A DNA stretch of 16,139 nt from Candidatus Cloacimonadota bacterium (GTDB lineage: Bacteria > Cloacimonadota > Cloacimonadia > Cloacimonadales > TCS61), in the NCBI GenBank assembly GCA_011372345.1, contig DRTC01000382.1, positions 1 through 16,139 of the forward strand, given 5' to 3'. Under the pieces are notes generated by a model, which saw only the letters and a program-made list of their open reading frames with translations, was not told where the DNA came from and did no database searches. Below, piece by piece: positions 7,501 to 16,080 of the stretch; within the stretch, counting starts at the first letter, position 1, and the number at the start of each line of letters is the position of its first letter. The position numbers were made by a program, and so were the translations under genes.

Positions 7501-8850
7501 TTCATTAATTGCATTTATTAATGTTTCGTTGTTTACTTCTTCATCATTTCCGTATTGACTATTTATTGTAAATGTAGAATATACTATTTCAGAGCAGTCT
7601 TCTTTAGCTTGTTCAAAATACTGATCACCTGGATATTGATACTGACCTGCTGCAAATGTAAGATTGTGGAACCAATCTTCTTCCTGATATGGGTTTGTTT
7701 CATAATCAACTACTTTTTGAGCATAATTTGTTAAAGACTCCTCGTAACTACTATAATCTTTTACATAATCATGTGCATATACATCATCATAATAAGTTTT
7801 TCTGGGTGATATTCTTCCTACTCCTATGTCCGGTAAGAAATCAGTCCCGTGAACTGTTGAATAATAATGGTCAGATGGAAAATTTGTACCTGGAAAAAGA
7901 AGTGAATTTACAACACCATAATGAATTCTTCGAGAATTGTTGGGATCCCAAGGATCTCCTACTAATATTACATAGGTATCCCACCATATACTGAACCAAG
8001 ATGATATATAATCCTTTATACTTTCAGGATCTGCTCCGTTGTGATCGTAACATACAATATCATATCCCTTTTTCTTTTTCCATCTTTTTAATTCAGATAA
8101 ACAATCAGTATATCCTTCCCATCCAATAAATATTATTCTTTTCTGAGTATCAGTTCTTATTTCTTTACTTACAAAATCATAATTTAGGATACTTTTTTTA
8201 TAAAGATATGTCATTCTTTCCGGAATACTATCTCTTGTATCAGTTAATATGTTAATTCCGCAATATCCATTATATAATAGTTCAAATTCTATTTGATAAT
8301 ATGCTCTAAGTTCATGGGTAACAGGATTGTATTGAATTGGAGAAAACTCTATTTCAACGACCCTATAATCTCTCATTATCATAGGATCCGATTTGATAAT
8401 TATATTTTCCGGATAATATTGATTAGTATTGTAAATATCCATATCTTGCTGAAAAATAGGAGTTTGATCTCCAAATATAGACTGATAAGGATAAAGGTTA
8501 TAATCAGTGAGAATAATATATTCTGATGATAATATATTTATTTGTACATCAGTATCTGCCGGGATTGCTATTTTTTCCCAGATTCTTGGTACTAATGGAT
8601 CTCCCGATTTGCCTAATGCATGATGATTTACAAATTTTAACTTATCCCAAACAATCCCTTCTGCTTCTATCTCTTCTTTTAAAAATCCAGGTATTTCACA
8701 ACTTATTGTTGTTTTATAATCGTCAGAGTTTAACACTGTTAGTTCCGGTTGTCACTGAAGACCACCTTGAAATCCTATCCATTCACCTGCAATAACCCCA
8801 TTACTTAAAACAACCGCTAACAAGAGCAATAACTTTACATAATATCTCAT
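4582..8850 (-). pseudogene. Gingipain-family (peptidase C25) secreted protease with beta-helix and sorting domain, interrupted by two in-frame stops
   Basis: A very large C25 cysteine protease of the gingipain type, expected at the cell surface. Numbering from ATG 8850 (GGAGG 5 bases upstream): signal peptide 1-21; propeptide-like region about 35-190; catalytic domain about 195-560 with His460 (NFAAHGQ) and Cys496 (SIACQTG); Ig-like region about 565-680; Asn/Ser-rich right-handed beta-helix about 700-1090; helical TPR-like repeats about 1160-1330; then a type IX sorting domain (HPNPFNPRTTISY, YNIKGQKVKTL). Codon 33 is TGA (8752-8754), cutting off the signal peptide, and a TAA (4681-4683) splits the sorting domain between VWNG and DDNNKTVSSGVYLYKL; the frame then runs on to KKCLMLK and TAA at 4582. 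The 1351 codons between are open, with both catalytic residues kept. Nonsense mutations or consensus errors explain this best. The GTG at 8736, where the open part begins, has no ribosome binding site. Confidence 0.85.
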
Positions 8851-8863
8851 ACGATCCTCCTTT

Positions 8864-10273
8864 TTACTTTAATAATATCATTTTTTTTACTTCACTATTA
8901 CTGTTTTTTGTAGTTAATTGGAATAAATATGTGCCCGGTGAAACATCTTTTCCTTCATCATCTTTAGCATTCCATATTACTGAAGATTTGTTTTTTATGT
9001 TTAAAAACTTTTTTACTTTCTGGCCTTTAATATTATATATAATTAATTCTTCATTACAGATATATTCGATATTTTGTGAAAATGAAATATTTGTATTATA
9101 TTTGAAAGGATTTGGAAAGCAATATAATTCTTTTTTATTATTTTCAATAATATTCTCTTCAATAGAGACATTCCCATTATTATCAAGTTTAATTAATAAA
9201 ACATTTCCATAATATGAACTGCAGATGACATAACCTTCATCCACAGCTTCACACATATCGATTGTTGGTTGTGGATAATCTCCATATGTATAATATGTTT
9301 CCCATTCTTCAAAACCGTCTTCATCTGTTTTAACAATATATGAAGTATAAACTCCTGAGTTACCAGCAAAAATATATCCTCCTTCAATTGTTTGAAAAAT
9401 ATTTTTTCCTTCTGCTGCTTCATCTCCATTATATGTTCTGTACCATTCTTCATTACCTTCGGAATCTGTTTTTACTAAATAAGCATCATATAGGCCAGGT
9501 ACTGTTGGAAAAGAATGAGTTTTACCAATAGCAATAAATCCGCCATCTCCTGTTTGAACGGCATCATAACCTCTATCTAAATCCGTACCACCATAGTTGT
9601 TTCGCCATACTTCTTCTCCGATACTATTTATCTTTACTAATCCAATATCACCATTAATTTCTCCGCAGATGATAAATTCTCCATTATTTGTAGTTGAGAT
9701 ACTTTTCCCGTAATCAGATGTTGTTGTATCATATATATTAAACCACTCCTCTTCTCCATTTTCATCAACTTTGATAGTATAAAAGTTCCTATCTCTTTGA
9801 TCTAACGAAGTGTATCCTGTAACTATATAACCACTGTCATTTGTACAAGCTACAGATATACCTGTCGAATGTCCTTCTTGTCCAAATGTGTTTTCCCATT
9901 CTAACTCTCCATCAGGATTTGTTTTTGCTATGTATATATGAGAATACATATATGCTGTTCTGGAAGCACCAATTATAAAACCACCATCAGGTGCAACTTT
10001 TATATCTCCTCCATTGCATGCAAATTCTCCTCCTAAAAACTCCTGCCATAGCATATTCCCTTCAATGTCAACTTTCATTAAAAAAAAGACATTTTCAGGA
10101 TGCTCATTCATACTTTCATAAATCTTTCCAAATACGATATAGTTCCCATCAATAGTTTGCTCTATTCCCATAGAATGATCATTTACTTCTGTTTCGATCA
10201 GACTTACCCAAGAAGATAAAGATATGTTTATAATTGTTAGTAAAATAAATAAATAAACTGTTTTTCTTTTCAT
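8864..10273 (-). CDS. Secreted seven-repeat beta-propeller-like protein with type IX sorting domain
   Basis: A 469-residue exported protein: signal peptide 1-20, then seven repeats of about 50 residues with the pattern T-DGGYI-(x)G-T ... Y-VKTD-DGE-EW, then a C-terminal sorting domain (from about 382: CFPNPFKYNTNISF, YNIKGQKVKKF, KKMILLK). Seven such repeats suggest a closed seven-bladed propeller, but no enzymatic residues can be named; repeats of this type are common in secreted proteins of uncertain function. The ATG at 10273 has GAGGT 7 bases upstream. The stop is only 13 bases from the start of the protease gene, with that gene's GGAGG inside the gap, so the two are almost certainly cotranscribed. 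The gene is AT-rich like the protease gene and unlike the thioredoxin-fold cluster. Confidence 0.88.
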   Translation of the reverse strand: MKRKTVYLFILLTIINISLSSWVSLIETEVNDHSMGIEQTIDGNYIVFGKIYESMNEHPENVFFLMKVDIEGNMLWQEFLGGEFACNGGDIKVAPDGGFIIGASRTAYMYSHIYIAKTNPDGELEWENTFGQEGHSTGISVACTNDSGYIVTGYTSLDQRDRNFYTIKVDENGEEEWFNIYDTTTSDYGKSISTTNNGEFIICGEINGDIGLVKINSIGEEVWRNNYGGTDLDRGYDAVQTGDGGFIAIGKTHSFPTVPGLYDAYLVKTDSEGNEEWYRTYNGDEAAEGKNIFQTIEGGYIFAGNSGVYTSYIVKTDEDGFEEWETYYTYGDYPQPTIDMCEAVDEGYVICSSYYGNVLLIKLDNNGNVSIEENIIENNKKELYCFPNPFKYNTNISFSQNIEYICNEELIIYNIKGQKVKKFLNIKNKSSVIWNAKDDEGKDVSPGTYLFQLTTKNSNSEVKKMILLK

Positions 10274-10352
10274 TATATTAACCTCAATCCAAAAGAATGA
10301 AATGATATAAAGTTGGCAAGGACAATTTTATTTTTTTCTTAAACCAATAAGA

Positions 10353-10397
10353 AAAAGCCGAAGCTAAAATGCATGATATATTATTACTCCGGCTTTT
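10353..10397 (-). terminator. Probable terminator between the thioredoxin-fold cluster and the propeller gene
   Basis: An 11-bp stem with one G-T pair on the minus strand (AAAAGCCGGAG with CTTCGGCTTTT) and a 23-base loop, followed by TTTTTC. The stem also has T-runs on the plus side. It lies in the 186-base gap 10274-10459 and would separate the two minus-strand units. Confidence 0.55.
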
Positions 10398-10421
10398 ATG
10401 ATTGATATGTTCAGTCTAGCA

Positions 10422-10454
10422 TTCCGAAGTCTCGATAAATCGAAACATTCGGAA
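10422..10454. repeat. Nested inverted repeat next to the stop of the 10460-12676 gene
   Basis: Outer arms TTCCGAA (10422-10428) and TTCGGAA (10448-10454) enclose inner arms TCGAT (10432-10436) and ATCGA (10439-10443). There is no T-tract; it may be another palindromic repeat or a 3'-end stabilising structure. Confidence 0.45.
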
Positions 10455-10459
10455 GTTAT

Positions 10460-12676
10460 TTATTTAATCAGCATGACCTTCTTCAAGTTAGTTGTAGAAT
10501 TTGTTTCCAATTTCAGGAAATAAATTCCGCTGGCTGCTCTATTTCCGGTATTGTCATTTCCATTCCAATTCAAGATTTGTTCATTGATGATGCTGTTATC
10601 CAAAATTGTCTTAACTAACTGTCCTTTAACATTGTACACACCAAGTGTAACAGGAAGTTTCTTGTCATCCGAATTTAGCTGCAATGAGATTTGGGAAGAT
10701 GCATTAAAAGGATTCGGATAAACATTTATCCTGTTTTGGATAATCAATTCATTAATTTGATCATCATCCTCGATCCCAACAAAATCAGCAAAACCTTGTC
10801 CGCCGAATGCTCCCATATCATTTAATAATGTTCCCATTGCCGGATATAGAGCATAACCAGGATTTTCAGGATCTTCTACATCATTATAAGATGAGGAAGG
10901 ATGACCAGCATCGATACAGGGAGAACCTGACTGTAAATGCCATAACGCAGAAAGTCCGTCATAATCAGGACCATCTCCGTCGGTCGGATTTCTAAATAAC
11001 GGATCAACATCGATATTCCCTAAACCACCAAAACCTCCGGTTATACATGAATATACAACAACAGGTTCACTATTGATAAGAGTAAACATCTCTCCTATAT
11101 TGATGATGATAGAATTTTTAAAAACAGGAGTTGAATTAAAAGCAAAGATCATCCCGGATTCGCAGTAATTATTCGCGATCGTATTGTTCAGGAAAGTTAC
11201 ATCTGATCCGCTTTTTATGCAGATAACTCCACCGGTTGTTCCGGAATTATTTACAATAATATTATTCGTTACTGTAGGAATCGAATTTGTAAATCTGATA
11301 ACTCCTGCTGTTCCAACATTTGAATTATTTGAGATCACATTATTATGGATCAATACATCATCTGTATTGCTGACATCAATAGCCGCACCTGAATTAGTTC
11401 CGGTATTATTAAAAATCCTGCAATTGATGATATCCGCTTTCGCATCATCGATAGCGATCGCACTTGCGGAAGATCCCGATATCAAACAATTGTTTAGAAC
11501 ATTATCTTCTTCAGTATTGTTGAAGAAGAAACCGAACCAGCTATTATCAGAACTGAAAACTATTGGTTCCGCATCCTGTGCATCTGCAGCAAGAAGTCCG
11601 TAAACCGTAATACTGCTGTTATTAACAATAATCTCTGTGCCGGATTCGATAGTTAAAAAATCTCCCGCAGCAATTTCTGCATTTCCATTAATTATATATG
11701 GACTATTTTCCGCTGACCAGGAACCTGAAAGATTTCCGGAAATATCAGAGCCATCTGTAACTGTAATATAATCTTCCAGAGTAGATTCAGCAGATTCCCC
11801 ATCAACTGTGATCCTCAAAGTAACATCATAAGTTCCGGGCGTGTCGTAAATATAAAAAGGATTTTCATCATTACTGTCTATTTCTCCATCTCCATCAAGA
11901 TCCCATTCAAAAAGATCGATTCCGGTTTGAGGGAAAGAGTTGTTAGAAAATTGAACAAATAAGTTCGCTGGACCTTCAGTTACATTCGAACTGAACATCG
12001 GCAACAATCCGGTAAAAGAAGTTGAAGCTGCTTGCAGAATATCTTTGGTTCCTGTCCATGATTGAATGATGGCAATCGCATTAATATCAGCTAAATCCCA
12101 ATCCGGATCAAGATTAAAAGAATATTCTGCTTCCAGTGTTTGACCAACATCAGTTAAAGTAAAGTCTGTTTCTCCTGAATAAGCAACCACTTTATTTACA
12201 TAATCAGCTTGAGCATTTTCTACAAATCTTGAAATTGCAAAAAATATTTTATTATTGCTTGATGTGATATCCTCTGTTACCTCAATATTTGCAGTAAGGA
12301 GCAAGTCATCTCTTGTCATTGACATTTCCAAATTCATATCAAGTGGACTACTGACCGAATAAGTTTGGTTATATGCATTGTTGTAAGAAGTATAATTATT
12401 CCATGTCGGCTCAATATTTCCACCGACAATGACCCAGGGAACATATCCGTTTCCCGGATACCACCAATATCGACTATTTCCCCAAGAATCTCCAGTATCC
12501 CAAACTAATGGGATCAAATCTTCATGAGCATCGTAAAGTTGAGACAGCAAGTCCCTTGCTGTCGGACAACTTCCTCAACTAGCAGAACTAAATACTTCTC
12601 CCACGACATTCATTTGAGTGGCAAAAATAAATGTTGTCAAAAGAAGTAATCCTAAAATTAAACTTACCTTTTTCAT
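10460..12676 (-). CDS. Selenocysteine-containing thioredoxin-fold secreted protein with PKD, beta-helix and sorting domain
   Basis: Read from ATG 12676 (GGAGG 6 bases upstream, 13 bases after the previous stop) with the TGA at 12575-12577 as selenocysteine, this is a 738-residue protein. Domains: signal peptide 1-19; thioredoxin-like domain with S33-U34-G-S-C37-P and a cis-proline-type motif YVPWVIVGG near residue 80; a beta domain to about 225; a PKD domain about 230-308 (EWDLDGDGE, TPGTYDVTL); a right-handed beta-helix about 320-560; and a type IX sorting domain from about 650 (VYPNPFNASSQISL, YNVKGQLVKTI, KKVMLIK). It is homologous to 14674-15981 through the first ~225 residues. Without recoding the frame opens only at TTG 12550, which would lose the signal peptide and active site. 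The likely role is thiol-disulfide or peroxide chemistry outside the cytoplasm; the substrate is unknown. Confidence 0.82.
12543..12563 (-). promoter_or_regulatory. Putative bacterial SECIS hairpin of the 10460-12676 gene
   Basis: On the minus strand the TGA is followed after 11 bases by GACAGCAAG, loop GGA, CTTGCTGTC: a perfect 9-bp stem with a triloop. The loop starts 20 bases after the TGA and has G at its first two positions, which fits the known bacterial SECIS rules (in-frame hairpin just downstream of UGA, G near the start of the apical loop, loop roughly 16-37 bases away). SelB binding is inferred. Confidence 0.72.
12575..12577 (-). other. In-frame TGA read as selenocysteine (codon 34)
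   Basis: The codon lies between a coding signal peptide (MKKVSLILGLLLLTTFIFA) and the continuing reading frame, in FSSAS-U-GSCPTA. Aligned to the two neighbouring paralogues it sits at the first position of the CxxC motif, where cysteine is the usual residue and Sec the common substitution. Confidence 0.75.
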
Positions 12677-12689
12677 TTTTTCCTCCATT

Positions 12690-14525
12690 TTAATTTTTTA
12701 TTATTAACATTTTTTTAGTCATCGAAAAATCTTTATTATTTAATCTGTAAAGATAGATCCCGGTAGAGACAGGTCGGTTGTTTTTATCTTTTCCATTCCA
12801 ACAAACAGAACCTGTATTATTATTTAAGGGAAGCTCCTTAAATTCTTTTACTAATTGTCCTTTAATGTTAAAGATCTTGATAGATGAGTTTTCATTACAT
12901 TTATCATCAAGCTGGTATGAGATTGAAGTTCCAATCTGCTCAAAACCACCGATAATAAATGGATTGGGATAATTTCCTAAAAGTCTGGTTTTGATATTTG
13001 AAGTTGTTATCTCATTGATCGAAGTCTCTAAATCAGTTACAGGAACTTTTGTTCCCTGCAGAATTTCCTTAGTCTCAGCATCCTGGATAAAAGCGACCAA
13101 TTCAAAATCCTCTGTAGTCTCAAAAAAATAAAAATTAAAGGGAACACTCAGTGAATCAGTATCAGAAAAATTTATAAATGATCCATTTTCATCCGGAAGC
13201 ATTTGATATTCAACAAAATTCAAATGATCCTGTCCCTGCCAATCTGTCATGATGTTGGATTGAGTTAACACTACATGCAGAACAAGATTTTCATAAGAAA
13301 TCGGAGCTGTTTTCTGTAAAAGAACATCAATATTAAAGTAAGGATAATATGTGCTATCGCTGAGTATTTCTATCTGGAAAGCAGTATTGATCGCTTTCCG
13401 CTGGTTATAAATCGGCAGATAGCTGCTGTATAAACTCTGATTGTGACTTCCTTCAGTATTCCTTTCAATACCGTCGAAAATTGCTGTCGGGTATGATGCA
13501 ATTGAATAATAATTGATCCTGGAACTGCTTGCAGGGTTTTCATAATCATCACCGGAATGATACTGAACAACGGCAACATCATGACCGTTATTTACCAGAT
13601 CATCAGCTCCCATTGCTGCTCCCGGACAATATCCGCTCCAGGTTCCGGTTGCGGTTTCCATGATAACCATATTTCTTTCATTAGTATAAGTATTGATGTA
13701 TTTGCTAAGCAGATCGTTTGAGTTATCCATGTCAGTTGTTAAATTTGTATAGATCTCGACTTTATACAGTTCATTTTCATTTTCTAATATATAGGGATCA
13801 AAAGAAATTAATTGTTCCTGGTTTGGTTCAATTGTAATAGGAGAATGTGTATTAGAATAAAGTAAATTTTCATTTGCTAAGATATCGCAGGTTACATCAA
13901 AAGTTTCCGTATTTAATCCATTGTTTTCAATATATGCTCTGGGAATGATCTCCGTTCCCGGTTCATATTGAGGATCAAGAATGATTTCGGTTACTGCAAC
14001 ATCGTGCTCAAGATTGCTGTAAAGATAGATATCATCGATATACCAATAGTTTATATTGTAAGAATCACCAAAAAAATACCAGCATATCTGGAAATCGGAA
14101 TATTCATAATCTTCAAGAATAAGAATAACAGTTTCTGCAGGAACAGAAGCGACCGGATTAATTTCCCAGATGGAATTCCATTCTCCTGCTCCAATCCTGG
14201 TTGCAACTCCCAGAGTATATCCAAGATGATAATGATCGACATTATGTTTAAACTCTAAAGAGATATTATCCACTCCAGTTAAATCCACTGTATTGGAAAT
14301 CAATCTGGAAGTATTGTTAAATTGTGGTGACCAGGAAAATCTTACCTCCGGAATTTCTCCCCCGGCATTATTGGTATTATTTGCGTTCCAATTTGAACTA
14401 TGATCATCAATGCTCCAACCTTCGGGTGGAAAAATTCCTGTATCAAATTCTTCTGTGAGAAATGTTTCTGCACAGATCAGGGCTGGAATTAAAACCAGCA
14501 GTACGGATAAAATGATGTTTTTCAT
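12690..14525 (-). CDS. Secreted thioredoxin-fold (Omp28-like) protein with choice-of-anchor and sorting domains, Ser at the redox position
   Basis: A 611-residue exported protein: signal peptide 1-19; a jelly-roll domain about 20-170 of the MAM/cleaved-adhesin (choice-of-anchor J) type (EEFDTGIFPPEGWSIDD, NYWYIDDIYLY); a CARDB-like beta domain about 172-280; a thioredoxin-like domain with METATGTWSGYCPG (Ser297, Cys300) and cis-proline motif SYPTAIFDG (Pro346); a further beta domain; and a type IX sorting domain from about 518 (YPNPFIIGGF, FNIKGQLVKEF, KKMLIIK). The thioredoxin part resembles Omp28-related outer membrane proteins. Codon 297 is AGC, so the residue that is Sec in both neighbours is Ser here; the protein cannot form the usual CxxC disulfide and may have another role. 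ATG 14525 has AAGGAG 5 bases upstream. The gene ends 13 bases before the next start. Confidence 0.88.
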   Translation of the reverse strand: MKNIILSVLLVLIPALICAETFLTEEFDTGIFPPEGWSIDDHSSNWNANNTNNAGGEIPEVRFSWSPQFNNTSRLISNTVDLTGVDNISLEFKHNVDHYHLGYTLGVATRIGAGEWNSIWEINPVASVPAETVILILEDYEYSDFQICWYFFGDSYNINYWYIDDIYLYSNLEHDVAVTEIILDPQYEPGTEIIPRAYIENNGLNTETFDVTCDILANENLLYSNTHSPITIEPNQEQLISFDPYILENENELYKVEIYTNLTTDMDNSNDLLSKYINTYTNERNMVIMETATGTWSGYCPGAAMGADDLVNNGHDVAVVQYHSGDDYENPASSSRINYYSIASYPTAIFDGIERNTEGSHNQSLYSSYLPIYNQRKAINTAFQIEILSDSTYYPYFNIDVLLQKTAPISYENLVLHVVLTQSNIMTDWQGQDHLNFVEYQMLPDENGSFINFSDTDSLSVPFNFYFFETTEDFELVAFIQDAETKEILQGTKVPVTDLETSINEITTSNIKTRLLGNYPNPFIIGGFEQIGTSISYQLDDKCNENSSIKIFNIKGQLVKEFKELPLNNNTGSVCWNGKDKNNRPVSTGIYLYRLNNKDFSMTKKMLIIKN

Positions 14526-14673
14526 CTAATCTCCTTTAAAAACTTTTTGGAAATAACAAAACATAAATAATGCTGTTCCAGCAAGAATTTTTCACAAATA
14601 ACATTCCAGATATTTTCCTAAATGATAAATTTCCATCTAATTCTGTAAATCCTCACTTCTGTGGGAAAATCGA

Positions 14674-15981
14674 TCAATTCGTCAAAATCATCTTTTTTAG
14701 AGATGATTTCTTTTCTCCCTTAAAGCGTAAGAAATAGATTCCGCTGGAAACAGCACTTCCTTTAAAATCTTCACCATTCCAAACGAGAGAACCTTTATTG
14801 TTTTGTAAAGGTAAATTTGAAAATTTTTTCACAAGTTGTCCTTTGATATTAAATATCTCGATGACAGGATTTTCTGTTATATTTGATGATAGTTGATAAG
14901 AAATCGTTGTCGAAGATTGAAACGGATTCGGAAAATTTCCAATAAGTTGTGAAGTATTGCTTTGATATTCATCATCGATTCCGGAATCTTCATAACCTGA
15001 ACCTATTACAGTTACATAAACAACCGGGAAATTTTCATTACTGGTCGTGATGATAATATCACCTTGATAATCCATCTCTGTTATGGGAGTGAAAACGACA
15101 TCTAAATCGATACTTCCAAAAGCAGGAACTGAAAAATTATCAGTAGTTTCAAAATTCGGTATGGAAAAGATCGATCCTGAAAGTTCGTTTTCCCAATAAT
15201 TAGTGATCGTTAACTGTTCTGTTCCTGATGATCCGATAGCAACATCACCAAAATCGATCTCTGATGGTGAGACAGGATTAAGAAAGCTGAAACCGGTAAT
15301 CGCTGCCTGCTGGATCGTATGTTTGTTCGGAGCAGGGTCATTATTCCATGTTTGAACAATAGCAACTGCTTTCAGATCGTCAGTATTCCAGTTCGGTTGT
15401 AAATTCACAGTTGTTTCATAAACAGCTGTTTCTCCAATCGAGGTTAGATTGAAAGCCTGTTCATCATAAGTAGCAACAGAAGCACAATAACTGTCACTGA
15501 TATAACGGGTTAAGATCAAAAGAATTCTATTGTTGGTTGTCGATATATCACCGGTAACTTCTACATTTGCCTGAATTATATATTCACCCTGTGTATTTAT
15601 AAAAAATGCAAGATCAATTGCTACTGGACTTTCCAGATCGATCAACATATTATATTTAGATTGATAAAACGGCAGCATATTAGTACCACCACCGACAACA
15701 TCATGAATTCCGCCAAATTGAGCATGAGGAATTCCTCCGACTCCATAAAAATTTTTTCTGGAAGTGTAATTAGGACTTTCGTCATTACCATTTCCCTGCC
15801 AGATCAAAGGAACAACGCGTTCGTTATTATTGTATAATTGAAACAGCCCAGCCCGGGCATCCGGACAATAACCTCACCAGGTTTCAGTGAATACTTCTCC
15901 CACAACATACATTTCTGAAGAAAAAAGGTATGATGTTAGAAGTAATAATAAAATTCCTGTAAATACTTTTGTTTTTTTCAT
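14674..15981 (-). CDS. Selenocysteine-containing thioredoxin-fold secreted protein with Hydin-like and sorting domains
   Basis: Read from ATG 15981 (GGAGG 4 bases upstream) with the TGA at 15874-15876 as selenocysteine, this is a 435-residue protein. Domains: signal peptide about 1-22; thioredoxin-like domain with E33-T-W-U36-G-Y-C39-P and cis-proline motif GIPHAQFGG near residue 85; a beta domain to about 235; an ASPM/SPD-2/Hydin-like (choice-of-anchor D) domain about 240-330 (IDFGDVAIGSSGTEQLTITN); and a type IX sorting domain from about 345 (NFPNPFQSSTTISYQL, FNIKGQLVKKF, KKMILTN). The natural stop is also TGA (14674-14676). Without recoding the frame opens only at TTG 15807, after the active site. 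Such a protein would carry out thiol redox chemistry outside the cytoplasm; its partner is unknown. 148 bases separate it from the next gene, so cotranscription is likely but not certain. Confidence 0.82.
15841..15862 (-). promoter_or_regulatory. Putative bacterial SECIS hairpin of the 14674-15981 gene
   Basis: On the minus strand, GCCC (15855-15858) pairs with GGGC (15846-15849) around a GGGCT loop that starts 19 bases after the TGA, nearly the same distance as in the paralogue at 12543-12563. The stem can extend by weak A-U and G-U pairs with one bulged U. A competing 6-bp stem GTCCGG/CCGGGC (15851-15866) with loop ATGC lies nearer the TGA, so the active fold is uncertain. Confidence 0.55.
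15874..15876 (-). other. In-frame TGA read as selenocysteine (codon 36)
   Basis: The surrounding peptide, VVGEVFTETW-U-GYCPDA, is an almost canonical thioredoxin-like TWCGYCP motif with Sec in place of the first Cys. The upstream part encodes a clear signal peptide, preceded by a strong ribosome binding site. Confidence 0.8.
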
Positions 15982-16080
15982 AAATCCTCCGTTTTTGTAG
16001 CTACGGATTTTCGCGGATTTAAACAGTTATTTCTTTATCCAATAATTGTCTCTCTCCGAGTAAATCAACAGCATTAATTT

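Noticed and set aside
8752..8754. Selenocysteine at the in-frame TGA of the C25 protease gene
   Set aside because: There is no neighbouring Cys or redox motif, and only a weak 4-bp AT-rich hairpin with its loop about 14 bases away. A second stop (TAA) in the same gene makes mutation or error more likely.
10550..12550. TTG 12550 as the true start of the thioredoxin/PKD gene (and TTG 15807 for its paralogue)
   Set aside because: Neither has a suitable ribosome binding site, and both would discard a well-formed signal peptide and active-site motif that lie in the same frame directly upstream.
10460..15981. Genome-wide reassignment of UGA to Trp or Gly
   Set aside because: TGA ends the 14674-15981 gene just after the conserved sorting-domain tail, TGG encodes Trp throughout, and the internal TGAs of the two thioredoxin-fold genes fall only at the CxxC position.
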